Source: Prochilodus magdalenae (taxonomy: Eukaryota; Chordata; Actinopteri; Characiformes; Prochilodontidae). From it: DNA of 64,000 bases. The translations under genes and the position numbers were made by a program. Every line of letters begins with the position of its first letter. Positions within the stretch are counted from its first letter, which is position 1. This document shows, piece after piece, positions 48,596 through 59,484 of the stretch. The notes below the pieces were generated by a model. The model saw only the letters and a list, made by a program, of their open reading frames with translations, made no database searches and was not told the DNA's origin. The stretch lies in assembly GCA_024036415.1 (NCBI GenBank), contig JAMWET010004084.1:1-64000 (forward strand), written 5' to 3'.

Positions 48596-48634
<39 letters not shown>

Positions 48635-48752
48635 GTGTGCGTGTGTGCGCGCGTGTGTGTGCGTGTGTGTATGTGTCTGTGTGTGTATGTGTGTGTGTGG
48701 TTGTGTGTGTGTGTGTGCGTGTGTGTGTGTGAGTGTGAGCGTGTGTGTGTAT

Positions 48753-48805
<53 letters not shown>

Positions 48806-48830
48806 TGTGAGCGTGAGCGTGTGTGTGTAT

Positions 48831-48878
<48 letters not shown>

Positions 48879-49190
48879 GTGTATGTATGTATTTATGTAC
48901 GTATGTATGTGTGTGTGTGTGTGTGTGTGAGTGTGTGTGTGTGTGTGTGTGTGCGTGTGTGTATGTGTGTTTGTGTGTGTGTGTGTATGTGTGTTTGTGT
49001 GTGTGTGTGTGTGCGTGTGCGTGTGCGCGTGTATGTGTGTGTGTGTGTGTGTGCGCGTGTTCGTGTGTGTGTGTGCGTGTGTGTGCGCGCGCGTGTGTGT
49101 GTGTGCATATGTGTGAGCGTGTGCATGTGTGTGTTTGCATGCGCGTGCGTGTGTGTGCGTGTGTTCGTGCGTGCGTGTGTGTGTGTGCGC
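48523..49190. repeat. Interrupted (GT)n tract
   Basis: About 670 bases of gtgtgt with gcgt, gtat and gagt interruptions. It creates long Cys/Val frames on the plus strand and Thr/His frames on the minus strand, including the longest open frames of the window (288 and 287 codons). These are repeat translations. Long alternating purine-pyrimidine DNA of this type can adopt Z-form. Confidence 0.95.
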
Positions 49191-49199
49191 CTGCTGCAG

Positions 49200-49289
49200 C
49201 GTTTTATTGTAAAGCTGACCGTCCAGGCCCAGATGGTACTGAGGAGCCACTCGCAGAGATGATTCCGGAATGGAGAGCTCGCAGCCCGG
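49200..49289 (+). other. Weak candidate exon after the GT tract
   Basis: A 90-base segment between ctgctgcag and gtaggc. One frame is open and reads FYCKADRPGPDGTEEPLAEM, then IPEWRARSPG. The acceptor has no real pyrimidine tract because the GT repeat lies directly upstream. No family is recognised. It is listed only because it is the one place in this part with both splice dinucleotides and an open, mixed-composition frame. Confidence 0.15.
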
Positions 49290-49759
49290 GTAGGCCATGT
49301 GGCGCTGGGTGAGTGTGCGCGTGCGAATAATGACAATTATGATCCTGAGCCGCACTTAATTTTACTGGAGAAGAGTCCGCCGGCCTGCCTCCCACCTCCT
49401 GGCCCTGAACGCATGCATGTAAAACCAGACTCACAACACCAAACAACGGGGAGGAAGAGTTGGGCCATAAAGCATTATAACTCTCTTCCCTCTTAGCTCA
49501 AATGTGTCAATCAGCCAAGACCCACTGCAAACTAAAGAGGCTAGTGTGTAATGTAATGGATGCATATGACCAGCGATTAGCATCTTGCATCAGGAAGGCT
49601 GAGAGGGAGCTCAGATGATATCTCTCTAACATGCTTCTGTTCTTTGTTGCCTATAGAGCAATGTGCATCAGAACTGGGAGTACTCATATAGCCCCTACAA
49701 CATCTCTCAACTACTGTGCTAAGTGGCCACAGCTGACCAATCAATACTGGGCATATCCA
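49290..49759. other. Sequence without a recognised gene
   Basis: Ordinary non-repetitive sequence; short frames only. Confidence 0.45.
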
Positions 49760-50370
49760 TATTTATTTATCATTTTTGAGCTCCATATAGGAGCACTTTG
49801 TAGACACATACTTAGAGACTGTAGTCCGTCTGTTTGGCAGCATGCTTCACTAGTCCTCTTTCATTCTGTCTTTCAGTGGCCAGGACCCCCAGAGGCCCAC
49901 CAAAGAGCAAGTATCATGTGGGTGGTGGACTATTCTAACCACTGCTGTGGCATGGTCTTGGTGGTGATCTGTTAGTGTGTGTTGTGCCAGTGTGAGTGAG
50001 TGAGTGAGTCAGACACACATCTTAATGTCACTGTTGGACTGAGAATAGTCCACTAACCAAAACGATCTAGCCAACAGCGTCCTGTGGGCAGCATCCTGTG
50101 ACCAGTGATGAAGGACTAGAGGATGACCAACACTGCACTGTGCAGCAGCAGATGAGCTATCGTCTCTGACTGTACACCTACAAGGTGGACCAGCAAGGTG
50201 GGAGTGTCTAATAGAGTGGACAGTTAGTGGACCCCTCAAACCACCACCACATCAGTGTCACTGTGGTGCTAAGAATGAGCCACCTCTCAAATCTGCTCTG
50301 TGGTAGGAACTACTGACTGTTGATGGAACTACAAGGTTCACCTACATGGTAAATGGAGCAGATACAGGCA
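49760..50370. mobile_element. Foldback non-autonomous DNA transposon of otophysan type
   Basis: The ends are roughly inverted: gagctccatataggagcactttgtag at the left and ctacaaggttcacctacatggtaaatggagc at the right. Internal text includes gtgtgttgtgccagtgtgag, gactgagaatagtccactaacc, ggtggaccagcaaggtggga and ccaccaccacatcagtgtca. From memory these phrases mark a foldback repeat family abundant in characins and catfish. It has no coding capacity. It is the best single clue to lineage in the window. Confidence 0.65.
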
Positions 50371-51524
50371 CCTGATAGATACAGATGTGGGTACCAGGTG
50401 GGTGTATCTGCCTATAGGTTTTGTCTTTTTCTATAGGTACCAAAGTATCATACTGCCTCAGCCTCGCAGGAACCCAAAACCACTCCCAGCATAGCTCTTG
50501 TCTGGTCAGCACACTCTCAGGGGCACTTTCAGCCAAAAGCCAGCACTTGGCGCCCAGCTTTGGAGATCGGCTGCTGCTTTTGATTTGTCCTCTGAAAAGG
50601 CTGGAACACTCCAGACCCAGCGCACATGTGCTCCGACCTCCAAATAGGAGTGAGGCATGCAACGTGGTACAGGCAACAGAAGCCTGCTCCTTTGTGTACA
50701 TGAGCCAGTGCATGCATGACACGGCCGAAAGCACGCTGAAGGTGCACTGCATCTATTTGGCTCATTTCTCAAACTCGCATTCTTATTCTTTCCCATGTCT
50801 CTCCATTTCTTCTAAGTCACATTGCCATAGCAACTAAACCCAAGGGGAGGAGAGCGAGGGACATCCACACGAAAGATAAGCAGCAAGAAAGACGTGTAAC
50901 ACACACACACACACATACACACACACACTCACGTACATTACCTTATAGGTTTTGTGAGTTAGCACTGACTCAGTGACATCAAAGCCACACCACTGGGACT
51001 CGCTGTTCATTTGCAGTCTCACGCCTTAACGTCCTCTGAGTATTATTTCTTCACTAAGCCTCTGCCAAAACACTCATCTTCATTTTATTTATAGTACTGA
51101 GAGAGTATAAGGAATCGCATCTCCTCCACATCCAGCCGGAGCAGTCAAATCCCACATTTGCTTTTCTACTGAAACAGAAGAGCTGAATTTCCCTGCTTGC
51201 TCCAAAATAAAAGAGTTACTAACTGACCCAGTACCGGACACTAACCTGCAACAGCAGTTTGTTTTGTTTTGTCGTTCTTTTTATGATTTCACAAAATCCA
51301 ACATTGTATAGCTGCCCAGCCAGCCAACCGCAGTTTAGCCCCGCCCATACACAGTTGTTAGAAGTGTTTCAGACCTGGGCTGTATTCAAAATGGCATACG
51401 ACACACTAAACCTGCCTAACAGGGGGATGTAGTGTTCAGTATGCGACCAAACTGAAGATCTGTAGTGCACTGACGGTACCCAGATGGTGCTACTTCAGTC
51501 GGAGTTTCTAGTGTAAGTGGTAAA
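50371..51524. other. Sequence without a recognised gene
   Basis: Repeat-poor. Frames on both strands at 50342-50837 (136-138 codons) overlap and have no family resemblance. A short (CA)n run lies at 50900-50930. The part from 50430 to 50830 has mixed composition and could be checked for conservation. Confidence 0.4.
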
Positions 51525-51792
51525 TGTTGTCAAAGTCAAAGAGGACTTTCTTGTCATTCAGGAGTGCAAAGCTGAACGAGACTGGGTTTCTCCAAACTCT
51601 GATGTGCAAATGTAAACACAGTGCAAACACACAGGACATACCGGTAACGTAACAGTGCAGACGAGACGTAAATATAGAAGGGGTGGGGGAAAGTAGCAAA
51701 TAGGAAGATATACATTATACAGAAATATTGCACTTGTATAGAAAGATATTGCCATGTTTCCAAGTGATAATATAATAGCACACTGTAACATA
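51525..51792. mobile_element. Interspersed repeat, possible retroposon
   Basis: It opens with gtcaaagtcaaagaggactttcttgtcatt and continues with gtgcaaacacacaggacata, a layout like the repeat at 31510-31860. It stops exactly where the Tc1-like element at 51793 begins, so the latter may have inserted at its end. Confidence 0.4.
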
Positions 51793-52483
51793 TACAGGGG
51801 TTGGACAATGAAACTGAAACACCTGTCATTTTAGTGTGGGAGGTCTCATGGCTAAATTGGACCAGTAAGAGCAGAGTGTGAAGGCCAGTTAGCAGTGTCA
51901 TTAATTGCACATTCTGCTCAAAAATAGTGCAAGCACACAAGATTGTGGGTGACAGTTAGCAGAGTTTCAAAAGAGGCAAAGTTCTGCTCAAGATACTGCA
52001 ATGACACACAAATCATTATTAGTAGACATACCAGGGCCTCTTTTGCGGACAATACAGCTGTTGGTCTTGGCACGTATACTGCGGCACATCTGTGACCAGA
52101 GGACAGTTTAAAGTCATTTGTGATGTGCAGGATAGTGGCCACGGTATACGTGATGCTGGTGGAGGTTCGTCCAGCTTGGTATGCTGACATTACCCCCTGG
52201 AACTTACTGTGGCTCATACATCACAAAGACTTGCTGTCCTGGTCACAGATGCACCTGCAAGAACGTGCACCAACAGTGTGTCCTCTTTGAACTCCCTATG
52301 ACCCATACTGTGCAGTTGCACGCAGTATTTGTTGAGCAGAACTGTGCTCTTACCTGCTAACTGAACGACACTCTGCTGTACTGGAGCAATGTGCAAAATG
52401 GAGCCCCCAGGCCATACAGTTAAATGATGTGACCTCCCACACTAACATGACAGGTGTTTCAGTTTCACTGTCCATCCCCTGTA
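51793..52483 (-). mobile_element. Rearranged Tc1-like deletion element
   Basis: Bounded by tacaggggttggacaatgaa and cagtttcactgtccatcccctgta, the same ends as 29510-30046, but 691 bases long. On the minus strand it keeps a broken HTH remnant (GVMSAY and TSTSITYTVATIL). Its interior has the gctcaaaa-agtgcaa text more than once, indicating internal duplication or rearrangement. It has no intact frame. Confidence 0.75.
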
Positions 52484-52615
52484 TGTAAACACTGTAGCAG
52501 TAAACGTAACACTGGAAAGTGATAAAGTGCTTGATGATAAAAAAAACAGTGAGATTATTGCATATAATTTAGCAGCGTTAAAAAAAGAGATGTGGGTTGA
52601 AATAAATATTATATA

Positions 52616-52935
52616 TTAATAATACTGTGTACTTTCTAACATGCATGACCGAGTGTTCAAGAGTTCAACAGTCCTCGCAATGGTCTGTGTGTATGTAGTC
52701 ATGCATCGTATAGCCATCTGCCAATGTTGCTGGCAGTAGCAGGATGGCTCATGGAGGGTATTACTTTTTACTGAATGTCTACAGTCATGGCCGCATGACC
52801 CGTCACATGTGCGGCCATGCGTGAATCCGGAATCATTCGCATGTCTCACAATGTTAAACCTACCCACCCAGTTTCAGTCCTGTCGGTTGATTCCTTTTGG
52901 TTGTATCTATTTGTGCAACTATTCTGAGTGCATAT
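52616..52935 (-). mobile_element. 5' part of a second-family Tc1-like element
   Basis: Closely related to 42760-43060: it shares gcatgtagtcctgcat-like text, cactcatggagg, catgtgcggccatg and caatgttaaacctacccacc. It lacks the transposase C-terminal half. Confidence 0.6.
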
Positions 52936-53480
52936 TGTGGCCCAGAGGAACAAGGCTAACTTGATTGGAAAGAATCTCAGATGTAGGTTCTCTAGCTGCT
53001 CTGGAAGTTTCATTCTACTTACTGTTAGCTGTGTGCTTATATAATCAGGAGCTGCACTGAATGAAGGGGTTACCAGTAGACGTACGCTAATAACCCAAAT
53101 TCATAAAATGCTGTCCATGTTTCCATTCATGTAAAATATAAATGAAATGTAAATACAAATAAAATGGTGAATGATTAAATAAAGTGAAGTTACAGGAAGA
53201 GGTCAAAATGATGAATCAATAATTCCGATTCCATGGTAACTGGGAGAGATGTGCCTCATATTTAACCAGTAACACCTGTTTATGATTTAATAGCATTTAC
53301 TTTGTTGGAGCCATTTTATTTTGTGTGTTTTGATTTAAATTTGGTTATTGTAAACATTGTATTCATATTTTGTAGTGGAATCTGAGTTATATATCATATA
53401 TATTCTAATATATGAATATTTGAAGTTTTGGCATTTGAGTGATATGAGAACTTATAAATGTATTGTTTTTTGTTTTATGC
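52936..53480. other. AT-rich sequence upstream of a promoter-like site
   Basis: AT-rich with an ATATATTC palindromic stretch at 53390-53420. It could be the U3-like part of an LTR if the promoter-like site below belongs to one. Confidence 0.35.
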
Positions 53481-53489
53481 TGCAATCTG

Positions 53490-53550
53490 ATTGGCTCCTG
53501 AGCTTGGTATAAAAAGCGTGGGCACGCATAGAAGGGCAGAAGCCTCGAGC
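53490..53550 (+). promoter_or_regulatory. CCAAT-TATA promoter-like pair
   Basis: An inverted CCAAT box (attgg, 53490-53494) stands 14 bases before tataaaaa (53508-53515), in gcttggtataaaaagcgtgg. The spacing and GC-rich flank of the TATA box fit a pol II core promoter with a start expected near 53540. The downstream 200 bases contain no long frame. The context also fits an LTR, with an agtaaa signal at about 53635 and a possible end near gttagcaggctgca at 53730-53743. Confidence 0.4.
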
Positions 53551-54555
53551 CAAGGAGCATCACAGTCTTTTGACCGTTACGTTATTTAATTTAAGTCAAG
53601 AATTCATCTTTGGTTCTGTATTATTTGAAGTTCATAGTAAAGATACAAACTAGAAGAAAAGTTCGGATTGAAGACGTTTTATTTATTTACTCGTGTCGCG
53701 TGTAAAAGAACTTTGAGGTTCGAGGCTAGTGAGTTAGCAGGCTGCACTCACACACTTTTCCAATTTTTCTTATTGTTCTCAGAATATTTAGACTTCATCA
53801 GTTTACAGAGTACATCCATGGTCTCGGGAAAAACAGCCCAGTCCAGTAACTGGAAAGGCTGTGGATTTCTATCTAAGGTTAAAAGTAATTCACCCCCTAC
53901 ATTTCTCAGTAGATCATCAGCCTGTTGCATAAGTGAAGGCAAAGGCCCCCCTCCTCAGAAAGCAGCCAATCCTCTACATCTGGATCACCCCCGCCCCTCC
54001 CCCTCACTACTCCTTGTTTTTCCTTTGACATCATCTGAAGGCCTAAAGAGTCAAGCCGTGAGGTCTGCAGGGTTGAGGAACTGTTTCCACTCCACAATCA
54101 TTTGTTTCTTCATCCTCATGAAAATGTTTGCCAGTGCTTTCTTTCAGGGATCCTGAGGGGATAAAAAATGCAGGGGGGCTGCCAGAGGAGACAGACGGAG
54201 ACCTTTGTGTTGAAAAACACGGCTCAGAAACGCAGCGCTGCAACATGTGCCAAAGGTCAGAGAGAGTACTATTCCTTAACAGACACGCTGCTGCTGCTGC
54301 TGCTGTCTTTCTAAGGCTGCGAGACACGAGCGGGAACTATTTTAAGTCTCACGCAGGAAAGTTTATGTCTGAGAAGTAAAGGGATGAGGTGAAGGTGGAC
54401 ACGGAGGATGAGGAATTTGCCGAGCCGCGTTCCATACCTTCTCTTTTTTATTCTAAACAAGGTATGGAATGTGCTCCTGCCTTGAATAAGCCGCGCTCCC
54501 GCGTTCTTGTCTTAATGCACGCTCACAAACACAAGCCTAGAGAGGAGACAACAGA
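53551..54555. other. Sequence downstream of the promoter-like site
   Basis: Mixed composition. The 162-codon plus frame at 53668-54156 and the 94-codon minus frame at 54043-54327 overlap and resemble nothing I know. A short (CTG)n run lies at 54288-54304. No confident exon. Confidence 0.35.
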
Positions 54556-54559
54556 GAGA

Positions 54560-54984
54560 GTTATGTCAGACACACGGGGGGAGATAGAGAGAGAGGGAGA
54601 AAGAGGGAGAGAGAGAAAAGGGAGAGGGAGAGAAAGAAAGAGGGAGAGAGAGACAGAGAGAGAGAGGGGTGAGAGGGAGAGAGAGAAAGAGGGAGAGAGA
54701 GACAGAGAGAGAGAGGGGTGAGAGGGAGAGAGAGAGGGTAGGATAAGAGAAAGTGTGTGTGGGGGGAGGGGGGATATGGCTGCAGGGAAGCAAAGGTGAA
54801 CTGAGTAGAGGGGGTTATTACAACCAGCTGTGGGATGGTGATTAATGTAGCCTGACTGAGAGAGAGAGAGAGAGAGAGGGAGAAGGAGAGAGAAGAGGGA
54901 GAGAGAGAGTGAGAGAGAGAGCTGGAGAAAGAAGCAGAAAGGAATAATAACAGAGACAGAGACTGAGAGACACAGAGTGAGAGA

Positions 54985-55017
<33 letters not shown>

Positions 55018-55111
55018 GGAGAACGAGAAAGAAGCAGAAAGGAATAATAACAGAGTGAGACATAGACTGAGAGACAGAGAGAGCGAGAGAGACAGAGAGA
55101 GAGAGAGAGAC

Positions 55112-55143
<32 letters not shown>

Positions 55144-55195
55144 GGAACAAAGTGAAAGAAGCAGAAAGGAATAATAACAGAGTGAGACATAGACT

Positions 55196-55243
<48 letters not shown>

Positions 55244-55247
55244 AGGG

Positions 55248-55329
<82 letters not shown>

Positions 55330-55620
55330 GAGCAAAATAAATAGAGAGAAAAGACATGCAGAAAGAGAGAGACAGAGAACCAAAGAGAAAAAGATAATAA
55401 GAGAAACGCAAAAAGAGATAGATACAAGGAGAAAGAGAGGAAGGCAGAAAGATGTGCAGAAAGAAAGAGAGAAAAGTCATAAAAAGATTAGAAGCAATAC
55501 AAACAGAAATAAAGTCAGAGAGAGAGAGAGAGAGAGAGAGGAAGACAGACAGGCAAAAAAACAGCAAGAGAGACTGAGACAGAGAAAGACAGACAGACGG
55601 ACAGAGTGCGAGAGACAGAC
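54560..55620. repeat. 1-kb purine (GA)n tract with embedded modules
   Basis: The plus strand is almost entirely A and G. Within it a module reading aaagaagcagaaaggaataa, then taacagag, recurs at about 54928, 55028 and 55155, so spaced 100 and 127 bases apart. This indicates a higher-order duplication inside the microsatellite. The LSLSL frames on the minus strand (up to 288 codons) are repeat translations. Confidence 0.95.
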
Positions 55621-56077
55621 AGATATTTGCCCCAGGAATGATCTTAATGCTCCACTTGTTCACATTCCTCACAGGCAAATCATACGACTCTCAGTCCAAA
55701 AGTTAGCACCCTGGCTATTCCTCCATCCGGCTGGGAGCTGAAAAGGAAGCGTGCCGGAGAGACGTGTTCTGAGAGAAAGGGACAGAGGGAGTGAAAGGAG
55801 GAGTGGCGGGGTGACGGGGTCTCGTGTTAAAAATATCTCACTACTGAACAGGCAGCGTCTGAAGCCCCCCGCATCCTTTCAGTTCCAACTGTTTTCTCCA
55901 CGTTTTTCTCACAACCCATCCAGCACAGAGAGGTGGACGACAGGAAGACACGAGACTCAGGATGTGTTACAGACAGAAACACGCCGCCCGCCGTGATCAC
56001 TTCAAACACCTCCGCACAATGGCCCCACTACAAAAATACACGGTGCCAAAAAGGGTTCTATAGAGAACCTCAGGAAC
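55621..56077. other. Sequence between two tandem arrays
   Basis: About 450 bases of mixed-composition DNA between the GA tract and the 25-bp array. The 95-codon and 81-codon plus frames extend out of or through it but have no family resemblance. Confidence 0.4.
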
Positions 56078-58394
56078 CTCACTCACTCTCTCAGTCATAA
56101 CCGCCACTCACTCTCTCAGTCATAACCGCCACTCACTCTCTCAGTCATAACCACCACTCACTCCCTCAGTCATAACCACTACTCACTCTCTCAGTCATAA
56201 CCGCCGCTCACTCCCTCAGTCATAACCGCCGCTCACTCCCTCAGTCATAACCGCCGCTCACTCCCTCAGTCATAACCGCCACTCACTCCCTCAGTCATAA
56301 CCACCGCTCACTCCCTCAGTCATAACCGCCACTCACTCCCTCAGTCATAACCACCGCTCACTCCCTCAGTCATATACCGCCGCTCACTCCCTCAGTCATA
56401 ACCGCCACTCACTCCCTCAGTCATAACCACCACTCACTCCCTCAGTCATATACCGCCGCTCACTCCCTCAGTCATAACCACCGCTCACTCTCTCAGTCAT
56501 AACCACCGCTCACTCTCTCAGTCATAACCACCGCTCACTCTCTCAGTCATAACCACCGCTCACTCTCTCAGTCATATACCACTACTCACTCTCTCAGACA
56601 TAACCACCGCTCACTCTCTCAGTCATAACCACCACTCACTCTCTCAGTCATAACCACCGCTCACTCTCTCAGTCATAACCACCGCTCACTCCCTCAGTCA
56701 TAACCACCACTCACTCTCTCAGTCATAACCGCCGCTCACTCCCTCAGTCATAACCACCACTCACTCTCTCAGTCATAACCACCACTCACTCTCTCAGTCA
56801 TAACCACCGCTCACTCTCTCCTCAGTCTATACCGCCACTACTCTCTCTCAGTCATAACCGCCGCTCACTCCCTCAGTCATAACCACCACTCACTCTCTCA
56901 GTCATAACCACCGCTCACTCTCTCAGTCATAACCACCACTCACTCCCTCAGTCATAACCGCCACTCACTCTCTCAGTCATAACCACTACTCACTCTCTCA
57001 GTCATAACCACTACTCACTCTCTCAGACATAACCACCACTCACTCCCTCAGTCATAACCGCCACTCACTCCCTCAGTCATAACCACCGCTCACTCTCTCA
57101 GTCATAACCGCCACTCACTCTCTCAGTCATAACCACCGCTCACTCTCTCAGTCATAACCGCCACTCACTCCCTCAGTCATAACCGCCACTCACTCCCTCA
57201 GTCATAACCACCGCTCACTCTCTCAGTCATAACCACCACTCACTCCCTCAGTCATAACCACCACTCACTCTCTCAGTCATAACCGCCACTCACTCTCTCA
57301 GTCATAACCGCCGCTCACTCCCTCAGTCATAACCACCACTCACTCTCTCAGTCATAACCACCGCTCACTCTCTCAGTCATAACCACCACTCACTCCCTCA
57401 GTCATAACCGCCACTCACTCTCTCAGTCATAACCACTACTCACTCTCTCAGTCATAACCACTACTCACTCTCTCAGACATAACCACCACTCACTCCCTCA
57501 GTCATAACCGCCACTCACTCCCTCAGTCATAACCACCGCTCACTCTCTCAGTCATAACCGCCACTCACTCTCTCAGTCATAACCACCGCTCACTCTCTCA
57601 GTCATAACCGCCACTCACTCCCTCAGTCATAACCGCCACTCACTCCCTCAGTCATAACCACCGCTCACTCTCTCAGTCATAACCACCACTCACTCTCTCA
57701 GTCATAACCGCCACTCACTCCCTCAGTCATAACCACCGCTCACTCTCTCAGTCATAACCGCCACTCACTCTCTCAGTCATAACCACCGCTCACTCTCTCA
57801 GTCATAACCACCACTCACTCTCTCAGTCATAACCGCCACTCACTCTCTCAGTCATAACCGCCACTCACTCCCTCAGTCATAACCACCACTCACTCTCTCA
57901 GTCATAACCACCACTCACTCTCTTAGACATAACCGCCACTCACTCTCTCAGTCATAACCACCGCTCACTCTCTCAGTCATAACCACCACTCACTCCCTCA
58001 GTCATAACCACCACTCACTCTCCCAGACATAACCACCGCTCACTCTCTAAGTCATAACCACCACTCACTCCCTCAGTCATAACCACCACTCACTCTCTCA
58101 GTCATAACCGCCACTCACTCTCTCAGTCATAACCACCGCTCACTCTCTCAGTCATAACCACCACTCACTCTCTCAGTCATAACCGCCACTCACTCTCTCA
58201 GTCATAACACACCGCTCACTCCCTAAGTCATAACCACCACTCACTCCCTCAGTCATAACCACCACTCACTCTCTCAGTCATAACCGCCACTCACTCTCTC
58301 AGTCATAACCACCGCTCACTCTCTCAGACATAACCGCCACTCACTCCCTCAGTCATAACCACCACTCACTCTCTCAGTCATAACCACCGCTCAC
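56078..58394. repeat. 25-bp minisatellite with 450-bp higher-order repeat
   Basis: Unit actcactctctcagtcata plus accgcc, 25 bases, with c/t variation in ctctct versus ctccct and a/g variation in ccgcc versus ccacc; about 92 copies. Bases 56843-57240 recur at 57293-57690 with the same pattern of variants, an offset of exactly 450 bases or 18 units. A few units carry small indels (56375, 56452, 56575, 56820-56845, 58208). There are no spacers between units. Confidence 0.96.
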
Positions 58395-58399
58395 GTTCA

Positions 58400-58480
58400 C
58401 TCATGCACTTACATACAGGGGCAACTTAGCATCTCCAATTAACCTGACTACAGTCTTGGGACTCTGGAAGGAAACTGGCC
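58400..58480. mobile_element. Fragment of a common fish repeat
   Basis: Contains ggggcaacttagcatctcca, attaacctgactacagtctt and gggactctggaaggaaac. The order and wording match a widespread fish interspersed repeat that I recall; the rest of that element is missing. Confidence 0.45.
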
Positions 58481-58599
58481 ATCAAAAGTCTTGATACTTG
58501 GATAAAATAATGACTCCAGTAAAAACAGAAGAAGAAAAACAAAACAAATCAGCCACCCTGAGCGTGTTCAACCAACACAGCACAACAATCATTTTCCTG

Positions 58600-59260
58600 G
58601 TGTCACACTTCCAGGTTCTCCGTCTGCCTCTATAGCTGAAAACTACAATTCCTGCGATGCACCTCTCCATGACATTGATACCACATGTCCACAAACCACC
58701 AATCAGAGACTGTCATCCTGCTCACCTTCACCTGAGTACTGAAGTCACCTCCCTGTTTCTCATTTACCTGTGTGTTAATGTCTTTCTGCCACAGTGTGAA
58801 GTATTGCCAGCTTCTTTTGTTGAGCACTGAGTCTGCTATCATTCTGCTTGTTGTTCTCGTGCATTACCCTCACCTGTCTTTCGTTTGCCTTTCTTTGTTC
58901 GCCTGGTTGTTTGGTTCTTCTGTTTTTAACTTTGTGTTAGGTCCTGGTTAGCTCCTGTCTTTGTACACACTCACTCAGTTGCTATTAAATCAGCCTTTAC
59001 ATCTGCGAGCACCTGGTCAGTCTGCTCGCCGTTAGATGTAGAACACAGATATCGTCTATGTTATAATCAGTAAACCTGGTATTAATAACGTATACTAATT
59101 CACTCAGCCTATTTAAAAATTCAGTTACGTTCTTGGGTGGGAACATCAGTGTGCTGTTTTGATCTGCATTAAATAAAATCAGTTATTGAACAAGCAGAGG
59201 TTTTACCGTCCGGGCCTACTGAACCACAGAACCAAAACAGCAGGACGTAACACATGATGC
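58600..59260 (+). mobile_element. Possible solo LTR remnant
   Basis: The text includes aactacaattcctgcgatgc, gtgttaatgtctttctgcc, a T-rich middle with tgttcgcctggttgtttggt, ctattaaatcagcctttaca and a closing tctgctcgccgttagatgta. The order suits an LTR with U3, a polyadenylation-like attaaa signal and a U5 region. No gag or pol frame follows. The boundaries are not defined. It could instead be ordinary non-coding DNA. Confidence 0.3.
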
Positions 59261-59484
59261 AGGGGAGACAGCAATGCTAGTATGGTTTGGCTAGACTGCG
59301 TTTCTGGAAGAAAAAAAATGAAAGGGTTTTCCTGGAAACCAAACGTGACAGAGAGTGAATATTACTGGTCTCATTCATCCCTCTCTCTCTATATCTCTCA
59401 GTCCATGATGCCAGCTCTTCACACGGCTGACTTCCCTTACATCTTCCCCTGAGTCACATACCCCTGCTTAGTCTTCAGTATTAA

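Noticed and set aside
48446..49355. Open frames of 257-288 codons rich in Cys/Val or Thr/His
   Set aside because: They are translations of the GT tract on both strands; all frames stay open because the dinucleotide repeat contains no stops.
50342..50837. Overlapping 136- and 138-codon frames on opposite strands
   Set aside because: No recognisable domain, no splice context, and both strands open in a moderately GC-rich stretch, so chance frames are likely.
53668..54156. 162-codon plus-strand frame downstream of the promoter-like site
   Set aside because: No domain, signal peptide or splice support; overlapping minus-strand frames are also open. Kept only as context for the promoter-like site.
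54523..55678. Minus-strand frames of up to 288 codons rich in Leu/Ser
   Set aside because: Translation of the GA/CT tract.
56078..58394. Regular 25-bp spacing resembling a CRISPR array
   Set aside because: Contiguous tandem units without spacers, and in a vertebrate context.
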